64,000 nucleotides of DNA from Lepidodermella squamata (Eukaryota; Gastrotricha): contig JBLDXI010000030.1 of assembly GCA_047495785.1 (NCBI GenBank), positions 1,443,572 through 1,507,571 of the forward strand, written 5' to 3'. Position numbers and translations under genes: made by a program. The notes below the pieces were generated by a model. That model saw only the letters and a program-made list of their open reading frames with translations, was not told the DNA's origin and ran no database searches. Positions 1-10,493 of this stretch are shown here, in pieces. How positions within the stretch are numbered: the first letter of the stretch is position 1; every line of letters starts with the position of its first letter.

Positions 1-2
1 TC

Positions 3-650
3 AGCAACTACACAGCATTGCATCGCGCTAGCAATTGCCGGGGTTCATCGAGCCAGCGGCTAGAAATTGCCCGCATCTTGCTTGACCGCGGGGCAGAAGT
101 GGACAGCAAGGAGTCCAGTTTTGGTTACACTGCTGCCCATCTGGCGGCGCTTAACAACCACGTTGAAGTCTTGAGGCTGCTGCTGGATCGCGGAGCCAAT
201 GTCAACAACAAACGAACTTCGGATATGACACCATTATATGAAGCGGCATTGATGGGCAACGTGGACGTCATTCGGCTGCTGCTCGACCGCGGAGCAGCAA
301 TCGACAGCAAAGAAAGCAGCGGCGGCAATACACCCTTAATGGGAGCGGCTATGCTAGGGCGACCAGAAGCCGTCCGGTTGTTGTTAGATCGTGGAGCAGC
401 GATTGACACCAGAAACAACTATGGGATGACAGCGTTATATAGGGCGGCTAACAGCCTTACTGATAATAGTGATGATCGAGCAGCAATCGTACGGCTTCTT
501 CTTGATCGAGGCGCTAATGTGAACGCAGCCTCCAACGGCAATAGTACACCATTAGACTCAGCTGTCAGAGCCCGTAATATGAATGTTGTTGACCTGCTAA
601 AAGCGCGGGGTGGTGTCTGCCGTGTGGAGACTTTCTGCTATGGACCATGA
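3..650 (+). CDS. Ankyrin-repeat protein, C-terminal part (5' end outside window)
   Basis: The frame is open from base 3 to a TGA at 648-650 and encodes about six ankyrin repeats, the first incomplete. Repeats follow the consensus with TPL or TAxH at the helix start and an unusually uniform LLLDRGA at the end of each. The last repeat degrades to DLLKARGG and is followed by a short Cys-containing tail. No ATG precedes the first repeat, and the window opens with tcag, which could be a splice acceptor, so upstream exons are likely. Ankyrin stacks are protein-binding scaffolds. No catalytic or membrane domain is visible, so the partner and cell location are unknown. The near-identical LLLDRGA units suggest recent internal repeat expansion. 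Family assignment is certain; orthology is not. Confidence 0.85.
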   Translation, partial: SNYTALHRASNCRGSSSQRLEIARILLDRGAEVDSKESSFGYTAAHLAALNNHVEVLRLLLDRGANVNNKRTSDMTPLYEAALMGNVDVIRLLLDRGAAIDSKESSGGNTPLMGAAMLGRPEAVRLLLDRGAAIDTRNNYGMTALYRAANSLTDNSDDRAAIVRLLLDRGANVNAASNGNSTPLDSAVRARNMNVVDLLKARGGVCRVETFCYGP

Positions 651-1337
651 AAAGTTGATTGGAAAGAAATCAGCAAAAGTAAATAACATCACCGCTTCTC
701 AAAAAAAACAAATATAATAATGAATTATTCAAGCTTGATTTCGATAAATACAAATTGCGAAATTGCAAAACGTTGAAGATTTGAAAATGCTACAGGCTAC
801 ACACTCAACGGGCGTTTCTCTCTCTTTAAGACTGCAAACCGATCAATCGAAATATGATTTAGCGGAACCAAATATGCCTGTTGTAAAACCAAAACTGATA
901 AGTATTAGAACCTAGTTTTCAAATTTGATAACGAAGAATAACTTTATCCAGGCTCCATTTCCTTATAAATTTCAGGCGGAGGATTGAATGGTGTTTACAC
1001 AGATAGTTTCGATGTAATATTATTCAGTTTTTCTATTTTAGTGAATTCAAAATATTGGCAAAAATATTGAATCAAAACTTTGTTCTGCTGCCAAATCGGT
1101 TCATCAAAAGGCGATCTCCGTCCCATCGAAAGTGAAATCTTTAATTATTTATTCCAACCAGCTTTTTAACTCCTTAACGCATACGCAGAACTGAAAATCC
1201 CATAGCTAATTTCCTTTTCATAGTTTGCTAAAAAATGGTTGTTCTCAACTGGTGGACGAAAATAAAACTTTCATTCGGTCTCTCTTCTTCTGCTCTATAA
1301 ATGGAGTATTGAGTTAGATCATTCTTGTAAACTAAAA
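651..1337. other. Intergenic, AT-rich
   Basis: This gap lies between the 3' end of the ankyrin gene and the 3' end of the first Cys-loop receptor, which are convergent. I see no gene-like reading frame or clear repeat. Short A/T runs dominate, and both 3' UTRs must lie here. Confidence 0.6.
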
Positions 1338-2534
1338 TTAATTTATCATTCTTGTAAAATAAATCGCGTCACAAATGATAACAATCACTGACATAATTAC
1401 AGCAACAGAAATATCAGCCAGGCGAATTTTCGACACTGCAACCAAATTCAGCAGTTTTCGAAACGGCTTGTTGTACTCTTCATAATGTTCTGAAACCGCA
1501 ACCGTGACTAGCATGTAGATTGTCAGAAACACCCCGCTGATGAACTTCACACAGACCATCGATATCAAATAGACACTCTCCGATGTTTTCGGAATCGCCC
1601 CGAAAACCATACTGAGAATCACAGCATCTGCCAGAACGACAGTAACGCCAAAACTCGGCCGATCAGCGTGGATTGGATGTAGGATCAACCCAGCCATTTG
1701 AAGGATGAATAGCCCAAAAGTCGGGATGAAGATGTAATTAATGAAATAGACATATTTCCGCCTGAATTTCATGTTGAATCTCACGGTATGGTAAAACAAA
1801 CCATCGTAAGCCTTTTCCGGGGTCAGAGTGAAGTTCAGTGGAGTTAAGATTTGCCAAATGTCTGTATCACCAATGAAGACGTCCGCAGATTCCGAGAACA
1901 TGTAAGTCACATCTTCGAAATAGATCACGTTAGTCGAATATTCCGATGATAAGACAAAATCGCAACTAAGCTGATCGAATGGGAATTTTTCAAACTCGAA
2001 AATACACGCAGATTCGAATAGGCCTGAAGTAAGCCACGTTGCGTTGCTCGAGCAAGGGAATACGTCGATGTAAGGCGTTGTTTCTTCAAACGGGCGAGAT
2101 GATTCGACGAAATTTTCGTGGATCAACCTAGGATGCCAGATGTCGTAAACGTTCTTCTCGAGAAATACGAAATCAGGCTCAGCTTCGGGGATTATTTCTT
2201 CGCAAAGGCTTTCGTCGCATAGAATGTCCCAAGTGAAGGTCAACTCTATCATAACTGAAAGTCTGAAACGTCGAAAAATTAGGAAAATCAAGAAAATTAC
2301 TGAAACTCACGTTTGTCTTAGGTCGTCAATTCCTTTGAATCGATAGAGAACGGTTCGAATTTTCACCTTCAAAGGGTTACTGAAATTTGTCATCAGTTGC
2401 AGGTCTAACGGAAGGTCGTCCGAGAAAGCCGTGGGGCATTTTTCCTCGAAAATCAACTCAAACTCCTTTGTAGTGAAATTACAAACGATTGGGCTGACTA
2501 GGAAGCCCAAAATCGTTAGGAATTTACTAGCCAT
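1338..2534 (-). CDS. Cys-loop ligand-gated ion channel subunit (nicotinic-like), copy 1
   Basis: Two exons on the minus strand, 2534-2311 and 2262-1338, flank a 48-bp intron (gtgagt...tttcag). They join in frame at the QT/LSV point and give 382 residues. A signal peptide (MASKFLTILGFLVSPIVC) precedes the extracellular ligand-binding domain. The signature loop is canonical: C-x6-FPFD-x3-C, 13 residues between the cysteines. Four membrane segments follow, and the M3-M4 cytoplasmic loop is only about 35-40 residues, far shorter than in typical nicotinic subunits. The M2 approach reads ADRPSFGVTVVLA, with an acidic -1' residue and Leu at 9'. No Pro-Ala insertion typical of anion channels is present, so cation selectivity is inferred. 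Loop C has no vicinal cysteine pair, so it is not a classical acetylcholine alpha subunit. The ligand is unknown. It forms a head-to-tail pair with the next gene, 111 bp away. Confidence 0.9.
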
Positions 2535-2645
2535 TGTGTGAATAACAAAAAATTAAGCTCATCGCTATATTTTCGATCGATAAAATACAAAAAAAGCGAG
2601 TTGCTTAGTCGCGTTAGTGATTCTTTATTCAAAAAGTAAACAACA

Positions 2646-3954
2646 TCAGATCGTCATTTTTCTTATATAGACAGCGTCGCAAATGAAAGAAATCAACGTC
2701 ATAGCAACACCTGTGACAATATCGGCGAATCTCAGGGCTGAAATCGGGATTTTCCCACGGAAGTTGTACAACACCTTGACTTGGTCTTCGAAATGCTCGG
2801 CGAGTGTTACAGTGATCAGCATGTAAATTGTTATCACGACGCCTAAAATGAACTTTACAACAACCATTGAGACTAAATGCACGCTTTCGGATGTTTTTGG
2901 GATCAAACTGAAGACCATGGCGAGGTATACAGAATCGGCCAGGACGACAGTTACACCGAACGCGGGTCTATCAGGGTGAATCGGTGGCATGATCAAACCA
3001 GCGATTTGCAGTAAGTACAACGAGAAAGTCGGGATAAAGATGTTGTAAGCGAAATAAACGTATTTCCTCTTGAAATTGAGGAAGAATTCAGCGTGGTGAT
3101 AACCGAGTTGGTCATAGGCCAGTTCTGTCCAGATCGTGCTGTTCAGTGGTAGCTCTATGTCCCAAATATCACTTTGGTCGATGAACAAATCCGGGCTAGT
3201 CGCGAATAGGTAGTCAGATTTGGTGAAATAGATCAAATCAGTCGATAATTCAGAGCTGATATCAATGCTACAGGACAGAGTGTCGAATGGGAATTTTTCG
3301 AACTTGAACATGCATGAGGAATCCACCATGCCGTAGGTAACCCATTGAGCCTCGTTTCTGCATGGGTATAGATCGATGATTTGCGATGTTTCTTCGAAAG
3401 GCCGGGCTGATCTGTAGAAGTTTGAGTGCATGATCCTCGGGTGCCAAACTTCGTCGACAGATTTTGAGATGACAATATCGCCGATGCTAGGTTCTGCTCT
3501 TATGATCTCAGCGCATATGTCCTGTGGGCAGAGCAGGCGCCAGAAGAAGGTTATTTCTACTACAACCGACAGCCTAAGGAAGTAAATTAGACTTCAGTCA
3601 ACTTCAAGAAGAAAAAATCCAAGAAAAATCCTAAATTACTCCTCAGACTCCTAAATTACTTTGCTCAGAGTTTTTAGTCAGAATAAATTTACATAACTTG
3701 AAGAATCTAATGTGGATTAATTACGTTTGCTGTAAGTCATCTATCCGGGCGAATCGGTTTAAGACGCTGCGAATCCGTATTTCGAGAGGCTTTGTGAAAT
3801 TGTTCTCGAACTGCAAATCCAGAGGTACATTCATGGATAAAGCTCTTGGGCACAGCTCGTAAAGTCGCTGTTGTAACTCAGAGCTCGTCATTTCCAGACA
3901 GTAGCTCATGGATGCTAGAAATTGAGCTATTGCAAGGAAGCTCGTGGCTTTCAT
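2646..3954 (-). CDS. Cys-loop ligand-gated ion channel subunit (nicotinic-like), copy 2
   Basis: Exon 1 is 3954-3725 and exon 2 is 3573-2646, with a 151-bp intron at exactly the same QT/LSV position as in copy 1. The product is 385 residues. The N-terminus (MKATSFLAIAQFLASMSYC) is a signal peptide. The Cys loop is C-x6-FPFD-x3-C with 13 intervening residues. M2 reads PDRPAFGVTVVLADSVYL, again with an acidic -1' residue and Leu 9'. The M3-M4 loop is very short and loop C has no vicinal cysteines. Shared intron position, tandem orientation and high similarity make this a local duplicate of copy 1. The product is expected to assemble as a pentamer in the plasma membrane. Cation permeability is inferred from M2 and the ligand cannot be read from sequence. 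Upstream it is divergent with the threonine-rich gene starting at 4437. Confidence 0.9.
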
Positions 3955-4349
3955 CTTGCTTCTGGTCTCTCATTCAAGCAAAGGTGCACACGTAGCATCG
4001 CAAAGTGCAACGGGTCGATTCCAATTGATTTTATTAGCATTAGAGAAGGTAAGATGCATTGGATCGATACATTCTTAGATCTTGTTGATCTTCGTCATAC
4101 ATTTCTGTTCTGCTATTGTAATTTTTTATTTTGTCCAGCTTAATGATGGGTAATAACAGGAAAGAGTAAATTTGCATTCACGGATTGTAGAAGCACTTCT
4201 AATCTCAATGCTCAGGTCAACGTGACAGAAATCGTGATTTCGCATGATTAATCTGTTTACAGCAGCTACCCCTCACCCCAGTTACGTCATACGCCTCAAA
4301 TGCACGCGAGTTGTAGTAGTGAGCCACCCACTCACGAGCATGAAACAAA

Positions 4350-4384
4350 GATAAAAGGCATCATCACACGCTCATCTCCAGTTC
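4350..4384 (+). promoter_or_regulatory. Candidate TATA/initiator core promoter of the threonine-rich gene
   Basis: In the 482-bp divergent gap (3955-4436), a TATA-like GATAAAAGG at 4350-4358 lies about 30 bp before a CCAGTTC initiator-like site around 4380. That leaves a leader of about 57 nt before the ATG at 4437. Spacing is right for an animal core promoter, but there is no transcript evidence. The rest of the gap shows nothing recognisable. Confidence 0.4.
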
Positions 4385-4436
4385 ATTACAACAAAACCTT
4401 CTTCACACATACTTACACATCATAATAAAAGAAACA

Positions 4437-5716
4437 ATGCTTTCGAAATTGCTTCTCGTTAATTCCTTCATCGCACTCAGCAGCATCCTGGTCAATGCTC
4501 AGTACGACGAAAATGGCGGTTAGTTGTAAACTCATCTTTCATCTATCATCATTCAACTCATTCATCAATAGACCGGATTTATTCCTGCCAAGCCACTGCC
4601 CCGGTCACGCCGGAATTCGCTGACCCGAAAGATTACCAATACGCATCGAGTCTCACGCAAATCTTCTCGTCCCATGTCATACCTTGCGATGGATATATCG
4701 TAGCGTGGCGTTTCGTCGCGAGGAATATCGCGATTAACCCAGGCGCTTACTTGGCCATCTTCAGACCAAGCTCGCCCGGCGGCACCTATTACACCCTGGT
4801 GAACGCAACCGCGCTACAAAGGGTTCGCATCGATAACTACGACAACTATGTCGATAGGGACAATTACCGATTCATGTCGGAGATGCGGAAACCTAATGGC
4901 CAGCTACCTCAATTAGGCGTATTCCCGGCCTGGGTTGAGTTGAAGCTGGCCAGGGGTATGGAGGTTAAACAGGGTGACACAATTGGGCTGTACTACAACG
5001 CCAAGGACACCCCTGATTCGCTAGTTACAATCCCATTCTGGAGGGGGCCCATTTTCAAGGGCCTATCCAGTGGAGCGCCTGGGTCAGTGCCTCCGACCTA
5101 CGTGTTCTACAGGGACGCGACTGATTTGGCGACACAGGGTGTTAACTTCGATGCGTCCGTGACGTCGAAGGACTATCGTGATGTGGCTATAGTTGCGATT
5201 ATTGGCGATAGGACCGGTTATACTACGACTACCACCACGACTACCACAACTACTACAACAACTCCGAGTACTACTAGAACTTCGACTACTTCGACCACTC
5301 CGACTACCACAAGAGCCACGACTACTACTACAACGACTAGACCCACTACAACAACGACTACTACTCCAACAACTACGACTATGGAGGACACCCCCGAGCC
5401 GGAGACTGACGAGCCTACAACTGAATCGACTACTACAACAACTACAACCAGGCCGCCTAAAGTCACCACCACGACTACGACAACTACAACTACAACAACG
5501 CCTCCAACCACGACGAGAAGAACTACAACACCTGTAATGACATCACCAACAACTACGTTGAGAACGACTACTACGACTCGAGCTACGACTACAACGACAA
5601 CTCAAAGGCCGACTACAACTACGACAATGTGGACTCCGTTTTTCACGGTACGGACTACGACAAAGCGCTCGACTACACCCCGGTGGACGACCATTGAATG
5701 GGATTATAGAGGCTAA
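4437..5716 (+). CDS. Secreted protein with conserved head and threonine-rich mucin-like tail, copy 1
   Basis: Exon 1 (4437-4518) encodes a signal peptide ending at VNAQ. A 53-bp intron (4519-4571) splits a GAC codon, and exon 2 (4572-5716) completes 408 residues. Residues about 28-250 form a head domain with two early cysteines (IYSC and IPCDGYI), an AWRFVAR/NPGAYLAIF stretch and a GVFPAWVELKLARG motif. It is probably a beta-rich extracellular domain, but I do not recognise the family. From about residue 255 to the end the chain is mostly Thr, with interspersed Pro, Arg and Ser and one acidic island (EDTPEPETDEP). Such tails are typical O-glycosylation substrates, so a mucus, cuticle or extracellular-matrix role is inferred. 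The tail is encoded by imperfect ACN triplet arrays, which makes it length-unstable. AATAAA follows the stop near 5729. Its paralog lies 0.4 kb downstream. Confidence 0.85.
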
Positions 5717-5783
5717 TCTATTGGTGCTTAATAAATATTGAGTATATATGCTACGGAAGATCTTTGATAATATATATGTGTGA

Positions 5784-6084
5784 CATTGTGTTTGAGGTTG
5801 TAAGTTGAAAAAAATCCGCACGCTGATTGGTCTGTTGGCTTGTATCCATGACTCCGCCTTGCTACTTGATCGTGCGATCTATATAATTTGTGGCTTTTAT
5901 TATTTTAATGAAGGCCGTATCGTAGCACGCGTTTCCAACAAATGCGTAAAACCATTCATAAAAAGATATTTTTTGCAAATATTTTATGGATCGCACGATC
6001 AAGTAGCAAGGCGGAGTCATGGATACGAGCCAACTGACCAATCAGCGTGCGGATTTTTTTCAACTTACAACCTCAAACACAATG
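5784..6084. mobile_element. Foldback MITE with about 96-bp terminal inverted repeats
   Basis: Bases 5784-5879 reappear as reverse complement at 5989-6084 with only a few mismatches. The arms begin CATTGTGTTTGAGG and run to GATCGTGCGAT, around a loop of about 109 bp. No coding capacity is visible, and no target-site duplication is obvious (ATGTG occurs near both ends but is not convincing). The right end lies only 29 bp before the ATG of the next gene. Confidence 0.8.
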
Positions 6085-6113
6085 GATGTGTTTAGAATTT
6101 TATTAAAAAAAGA

Positions 6114-7516
6114 ATGATACGTTTCTGGAGATACATCGGTCTCTTGTTTTACGTTTTTGCTGCAGCTAACGCACAAGATTTCGACGAAAATGGAGGTAAA
6201 AATAACAATAATATACCTAAGATGCCCGGATTGAGCCACAAAAATCTATAAAACCCACAAAATATGAAAAATCTTGCCAATTTCCCCAAAACAGGATAGT
6301 AGGGTATCCTGTTCAATTACTGAGCCCGCTAATTCACTCATCAAAAAAACTCCTGATTTGCATATTAAAATTTTTTTTATTACCGGATTGAATTTTTTTC
6401 GGAATGAGAAACACCAATTTTCTCAATTTCACCAGTTTTTTTTTAAATTGACTTTTCAAAAAATTTAAGCTTAATTTTCTCATTTTCAATTTTTTTCAAT
6501 TTTGAATTTATAATTAATTTTCATATTTTTTGTTTTATTTATTTGTGATTTTTACATTTTTTGTATTTGAAGATCGAATTTACTCTTGTGAGACTACCGT
6601 CCCTCAAAATGCAGAGATGGCTGACCCAATATTTTACAAATACGCCTCGCCTTTCATTCAAGTGATGACTAGCCACACTGTTCCCTGTGATGGCTACATC
6701 ACCTCATGGCGATTTGTCTCCCGAACAGTCAACATCAACCCAGGAGCCCATCTCGCCATTTTCAGGAAAAACTCCCTCAACCAATTTACAATTACGCTAA
6801 TTAACGACACACCTATTCAAAGGGTCCGTCTCGACTCGGCGAGTGTGAAAGTTGGCAGTGATACTTATCGTTTCATGACTGAGCTGAAATTCAACAACAA
6901 AACGCAGACGATCGGAATTTTCCCCGCCTGGGTTGAGTTACATCTCGGCAAAGGCCTTGAAGTTCGACAGGGTGATATTTTAGCGATTTACTACGACGCG
7001 AAAGAAACCCCTGAGACGATGCTGGCGATTCCTTACTATCGAGGTCCTGTATTTTCTGGAGTAAGGGGCTTATCAAGCGGTGCTGCAGGATCTGTTCCGC
7101 CAACGATGCTTTTCATGAAGGATCAGAATGATTTGTATGTCTATGGGAAGTCGTTGAACACCCAAGAGGCAGGTCTTGATTACAGAGATAATGCTCTGAT
7201 TGCTGTGATAACAAGCCGGGCTATTACTACAACTACTAGCTCAACATCGACCACGACAACAACGACAAGGGCAACGACTACTAGAGCAATTACTACCACT
7301 ACTACAACAGCACCTTTTGTTGATGTAACGGATGAGGATACAGATCCGCCGACTACAACAACGACTCGGAGAACTACGGCCCCGCGAAGGACTACAACCA
7401 CTACAAAACAAACCACTACTACACAGGATGCGGATGTGACTCCGACTGCGACAACTGGACGGCAAAGGATGACGAGGACTAGGACAACGACAGTCTTCGC
7501 AGCGTATGACAGCTGA
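6114..7516 (+). CDS. Secreted protein with conserved head and threonine-rich tail, copy 2
   Basis: This is a paralog of the 4437-5716 gene. Exon 1 (6114-6195) encodes the signal peptide (MIRFWRYIGLLFYVFAAANA) and ends at the same Glu-Asn-Gly position as copy 1. The intron (6196-6572) is 377 bp, against 53 bp in copy 1, and is very AT-rich. Exon 2 (6573-7516) gives a total of 341 residues. The head keeps the IYSC cysteine, the PCDGYI motif, NPGAHLAIF, GIFPAWVELHLGKG and the GSVPPT segment. The Thr-rich tail starts near residue 248 and is shorter and less pure than in copy 1, with an acidic insert around VDVTDEDTDPP. Tandem duplication with tail divergence is the simplest origin. The ATG sits 29 bp after a foldback element, so the 5' regulatory region probably differs from copy 1. 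Confidence 0.85.
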
Positions 7517-8084
7517 TTTCAGCATTCATCTTGACTTTTATACATCATTTTACCGTTGACAAGTGAGATGTGTGGGCTTAATTATTACTTCAGTTATTTC
7601 CTAAACTAAGGGTCCTAGGCTTGTTATTGGGGTTCAAGGTACACCCCTCTGAGACCATGATCCTTGAAATTCAAAAAATCATATCATAAGTTTTGGTAAA
7701 CTTGCAAAAATATTTCTTAATTTTTGTCTTCTGGCCAAATTTCAAATTAATTGAAACTTATTCGATATCTTTAGAATGGCATCTGAATCAAACTGTGTCA
7801 AGTCAAAAATTTTCAATCCCAAATCAAAATTAGGCTCTAAGTTGATTCTGTAAAGCATTTCACCCTCATTTCACTTGTCAGCAATAATTGTGAATAAAGC
7901 TGCATTCTTTCTAACTCGTGTGCGTTTTTTCATCTATTATCTCTGTGTATAGCCTGTAGTGTGTAATGAAAAGCATCCGAGCGCGTGTGTAGTTATACCA
8001 TCTGCCTTATACTACGAACACCAGTACTACACAGCTATTCATCTCGTGTATAGTAGCATCGTCATACTGGCGTACATCAATAAT
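7517..8084. other. Intergenic gap, 3' UTR and promoter
   Basis: A GAATAAAG polyadenylation-type signal near 7892 would serve the upstream gene. The remaining DNA up to the ATG at 8085 has no coding frame I believe; the open frame from 7959 is an extension upstream of the signal peptide. No repeat is seen. Confidence 0.5.
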
Positions 8085-9329
8085 ATGAAAAACGTGCTCG
8101 CAACCTTAATTGTTTTGCTGTTCTACGCTGTTGAGTTGGCGTACAGTCAATTGAGTCAAACCTACGGCCTACCTTGCAGTGCCAACTCGGAATGCAAGGG
8201 ACCTAATGAAGAATGCTTTTACGCTACACATCTGGTAAAACTTTCAAATCAAATCGATATTCGAATTTGGAATAATTATTTTTAAATTGAAGGACCCACC
8301 CTGCCAAAAAGGCGTTTGCGCCTGTAAAAGCTGCTTCAAACTAGTCGATGGATCTTGTGTGAAAAGTAAGCATTCATCCTTCATCCTAAAACTAGTGACC
8401 AATTTCGACTTTTTAGAAAGCTATGTGAATAAAGTTGGGGATGTTTGCACGTCAAAGGCTGGCGAAATTATCACTGTCCCTAACGCATTTTGCCCGAATC
8501 GAGGCTCCTTAAGTTGTAAGGTTGGTTCGAGTTCAGGCCCAGTTTGCCCTGGCAACTATTCTTGCGATTCAATACTCGGCGAGGCGGGTGAATGTTCCGC
8601 AGAAGCGACTTGCGATCGCAAAACAAAATCCTGTAAATGCGCGGAGGTCTACCTTAAATTTGACCCAGATCTTCAAATGTGCGTCCGGCGAGAGTATGGC
8701 GACTCCTGCTCGAAAAATGAGGAGTGCCAAGTGAAAGGGAAACTCGATCGGAACGGAGAGCTGTCCGGCTTTACGAGTGTTAACGGAGCTTGCATCGATG
8801 GCCAATGCATGTGTGGGTCGGATTCTAAGCCGACGATAGTCAGTTTTCTGAGCCCGGTCACTCAACAGGTGGTTGGCAAGGTGATTTGCGTGAAATTCGC
8901 TGCCAAGGTCGATTTGCCTAGCAACAGCACGTGTGATATTGACCCGGTCGGTTGGAGTAATGAAGATGCCGTTCGGGTGTGTGCCTCTACCCACATTTGC
9001 AGGGCCTGCCCGGAAAACCTGGCTTCTCCAGGTTTCCGACGCACCCGAGATGGATTATGCCGTAAGAACTCTAAATCACTGCTGAACTTTTCTGAACTCT
9101 TTGAATAGGAAAAGTGATCACGTCAAAACTTGTTTCTGAGGAAACATGTGGTCGAAACAGCCCAGTTCCAGTTAAATCAACAATCTCGCCAACGGATCTG
9201 CTCAAGCAAGTTACAACTCAAAAACCCACATCTGGAAGAACGGCAAGCTCAGCTTCGAGGAATTCTGACTCAATCACCAGCTTAACAATACTCACAGCTT
9301 GTTCATGTTTGATCAAAATCCTGCTTTGA
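8085..9329 (+). CDS. Cys-rich (EB-module-like) extracellular protein, probably GPI-anchored
   Basis: Four exons splice in frame: 8085-8234, 8293-8365, 8417-9061 and 9109-9329, with introns of 58, 51 and 47 bp. They encode 362 residues. A signal peptide (MKNVLATLIVLLFYAVELAYS) is followed by cysteine modules of the EB type, with pairs such as CSANSEC, GVCACKSC, CKCAEVYL and GDSCSKNEEC spaced along the chain. The last 20 residues (SLTILTACSCLIKILL at the end) are hydrophobic after a Ser/Thr-rich stretch, fitting a GPI-attachment signal. EB-type modules are common in nematode and arthropod surface proteins, usually with unknown function. Adhesion or matrix attachment is inferred. The direction matches the threonine-rich genes upstream. 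Family call is moderate; exon structure is well supported. Confidence 0.8.
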
Positions 9330-9455
9330 TGATTTGCTGTTTTAAAAAACAAGAAGATTATTGAAAACTTCGATTTTTTATTGGTTCTCTGAATTATCTA
9401 TCATGAATGATACTTGGGAGCTAAAATTCTCACGGATTTCCCTGAGAAATTTCAA

Positions 9456-10493
9456 TCAAATTTTGCGAAAAACAGCGCAAATCGACCCGAAGTTATGGCC
9501 GAATTTACTCGGCTCCGCTACGACAAATCGTCGAAATTCGTCCCAGAAAAGCGACGTCACAAATTGGCGACCAGCCTCACTGCGATACACCGACAAAGCG
9601 TCGCGGAAGTACCGCTCGAACAAACCAGCCATTGCCGTTATGTACTCATCAGCAAATTTGTTAACGTCCCCATGCTTCGCGAAATTTTGGTAAAAATCGC
9701 TGGTCGACAGTGGCAATTGCTCTGCCTTGATTAGCTCCAACGAGTTGATAGTCGTTATGTCTTCGAATTGACGCCAGGCTATCGGGATGTTGAAGTTCAA
9801 CAGCTCATTCTCTGTTATGACTTTCCGCTCAACGAGAAGCCAAGCGCACCAATACATGGCTTCGAAAACATCGGCGGCTGATTTAGTAGCAGTCCAAGTA
9901 GTTAAGACTAGAGTCCCTCCTCGAGCCAACTCATCGCTTCTAGCTCGTAGGAAATTAGCCCAATCCTCAGATGCCTGGTGATTGAATGCGGCCAACTCTT
10001 CGTCCGAAGCGAACAAAGACGTGCAGTGGCGTTTGATTTTAGCTGGCAGCTTTGATAGCCAACTCAAGCCTCCATTGCTCAAACCAAGATGCAGGCAGTT
10101 ATCGGGTATGATTTGAGTTAAAGGGCTCAGACCAGACGCTAGGTAATTCACGTTTTTGATTGCTTTCAAAACAGATTTCGTGCTCGATTGATGGTAATCG
10201 AAAATTCTGCTCCAGTTCAAATCGGCTCGCCCTTGTTCCGCAAAAATGATTGACTGAATAGATTCATCGCCGTATTTTTCTCGCAAGGCATTGATAGCAG
10301 TTATAACTGACGAGGAGTTAGATTCGGGCGAAGTCACGCCGAAATGTGCGATGAAAAATGGCGAATTTTGAGAAATCTGGGCCGAGTGGTGCTCCACGGC
10401 TAGTAGAACGTGATTATTCAGCATTTCGTTGTGAGGCTGGTCTTCACACTCGTCCATTTCGTTTTTTGAGTTGAAACTTCCGGTGGAGAGCAT
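9456..10493 (-). CDS. SABATH-type carboxyl methyltransferase homolog with degenerate SAM motif
   Basis: A single exon of 345 codons is homologous along its length to the two SABATH genes at 29260-31287 and 40741-41811. Shared landmarks are the WSKLP-type motif after the central strand, the ARSxELxxGG block, and a C-terminal AVFRK ending. The SAM-binding signature is broken: where the paralogs read ADFGSSTGANSSEA, this protein reads AHFGVTSPESNSSSV. The acidic residue and the GxxxG-type glycines are lost. The SNCSLHWMS-type substrate motif is also changed to SNGGLSWLS. The frame has stayed open for over 1 kb, so this is not a simple pseudogene. A non-catalytic or repurposed product is inferred. 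It is convergent with the upstream Cys-rich gene; only 126 bp separate their ends. Confidence 0.8.
   Translation of the reverse strand: MLSTGSFNSKNEMDECEDQPHNEMLNNHVLLAVEHHSAQISQNSPFFIAHFGVTSPESNSSSVITAINALREKYGDESIQSIIFAEQGRADLNWSRIFDYHQSSTKSVLKAIKNVNYLASGLSPLTQIIPDNCLHLGLSNGGLSWLSKLPAKIKRHCTSLFASDEELAAFNHQASEDWANFLRARSDELARGGTLVLTTWTATKSAADVFEAMYWCAWLLVERKVITENELLNFNIPIAWRQFEDITTINSLELIKAEQLPLSTSDFYQNFAKHGDVNKFADEYITAMAGLFERYFRDALSVYRSEAGRQFVTSLFWDEFRRFVVAEPSKFGHNFGSICAVFRKI

Noticed and set aside
5218-5511. Long antisense and shifted open frames across the threonine-rich tail (poly-Val and Leu/Gln/Arg-rich products)
   Set aside because: They are forced by the ACN triplet repeat, which has no stops in several frames. 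No domain, start context or splice signals.
8569-8994. 141-codon minus-strand frame inside the Cys-rich gene
   Set aside because: Shadow of the well-supported plus-strand exons; no homology features of its own.
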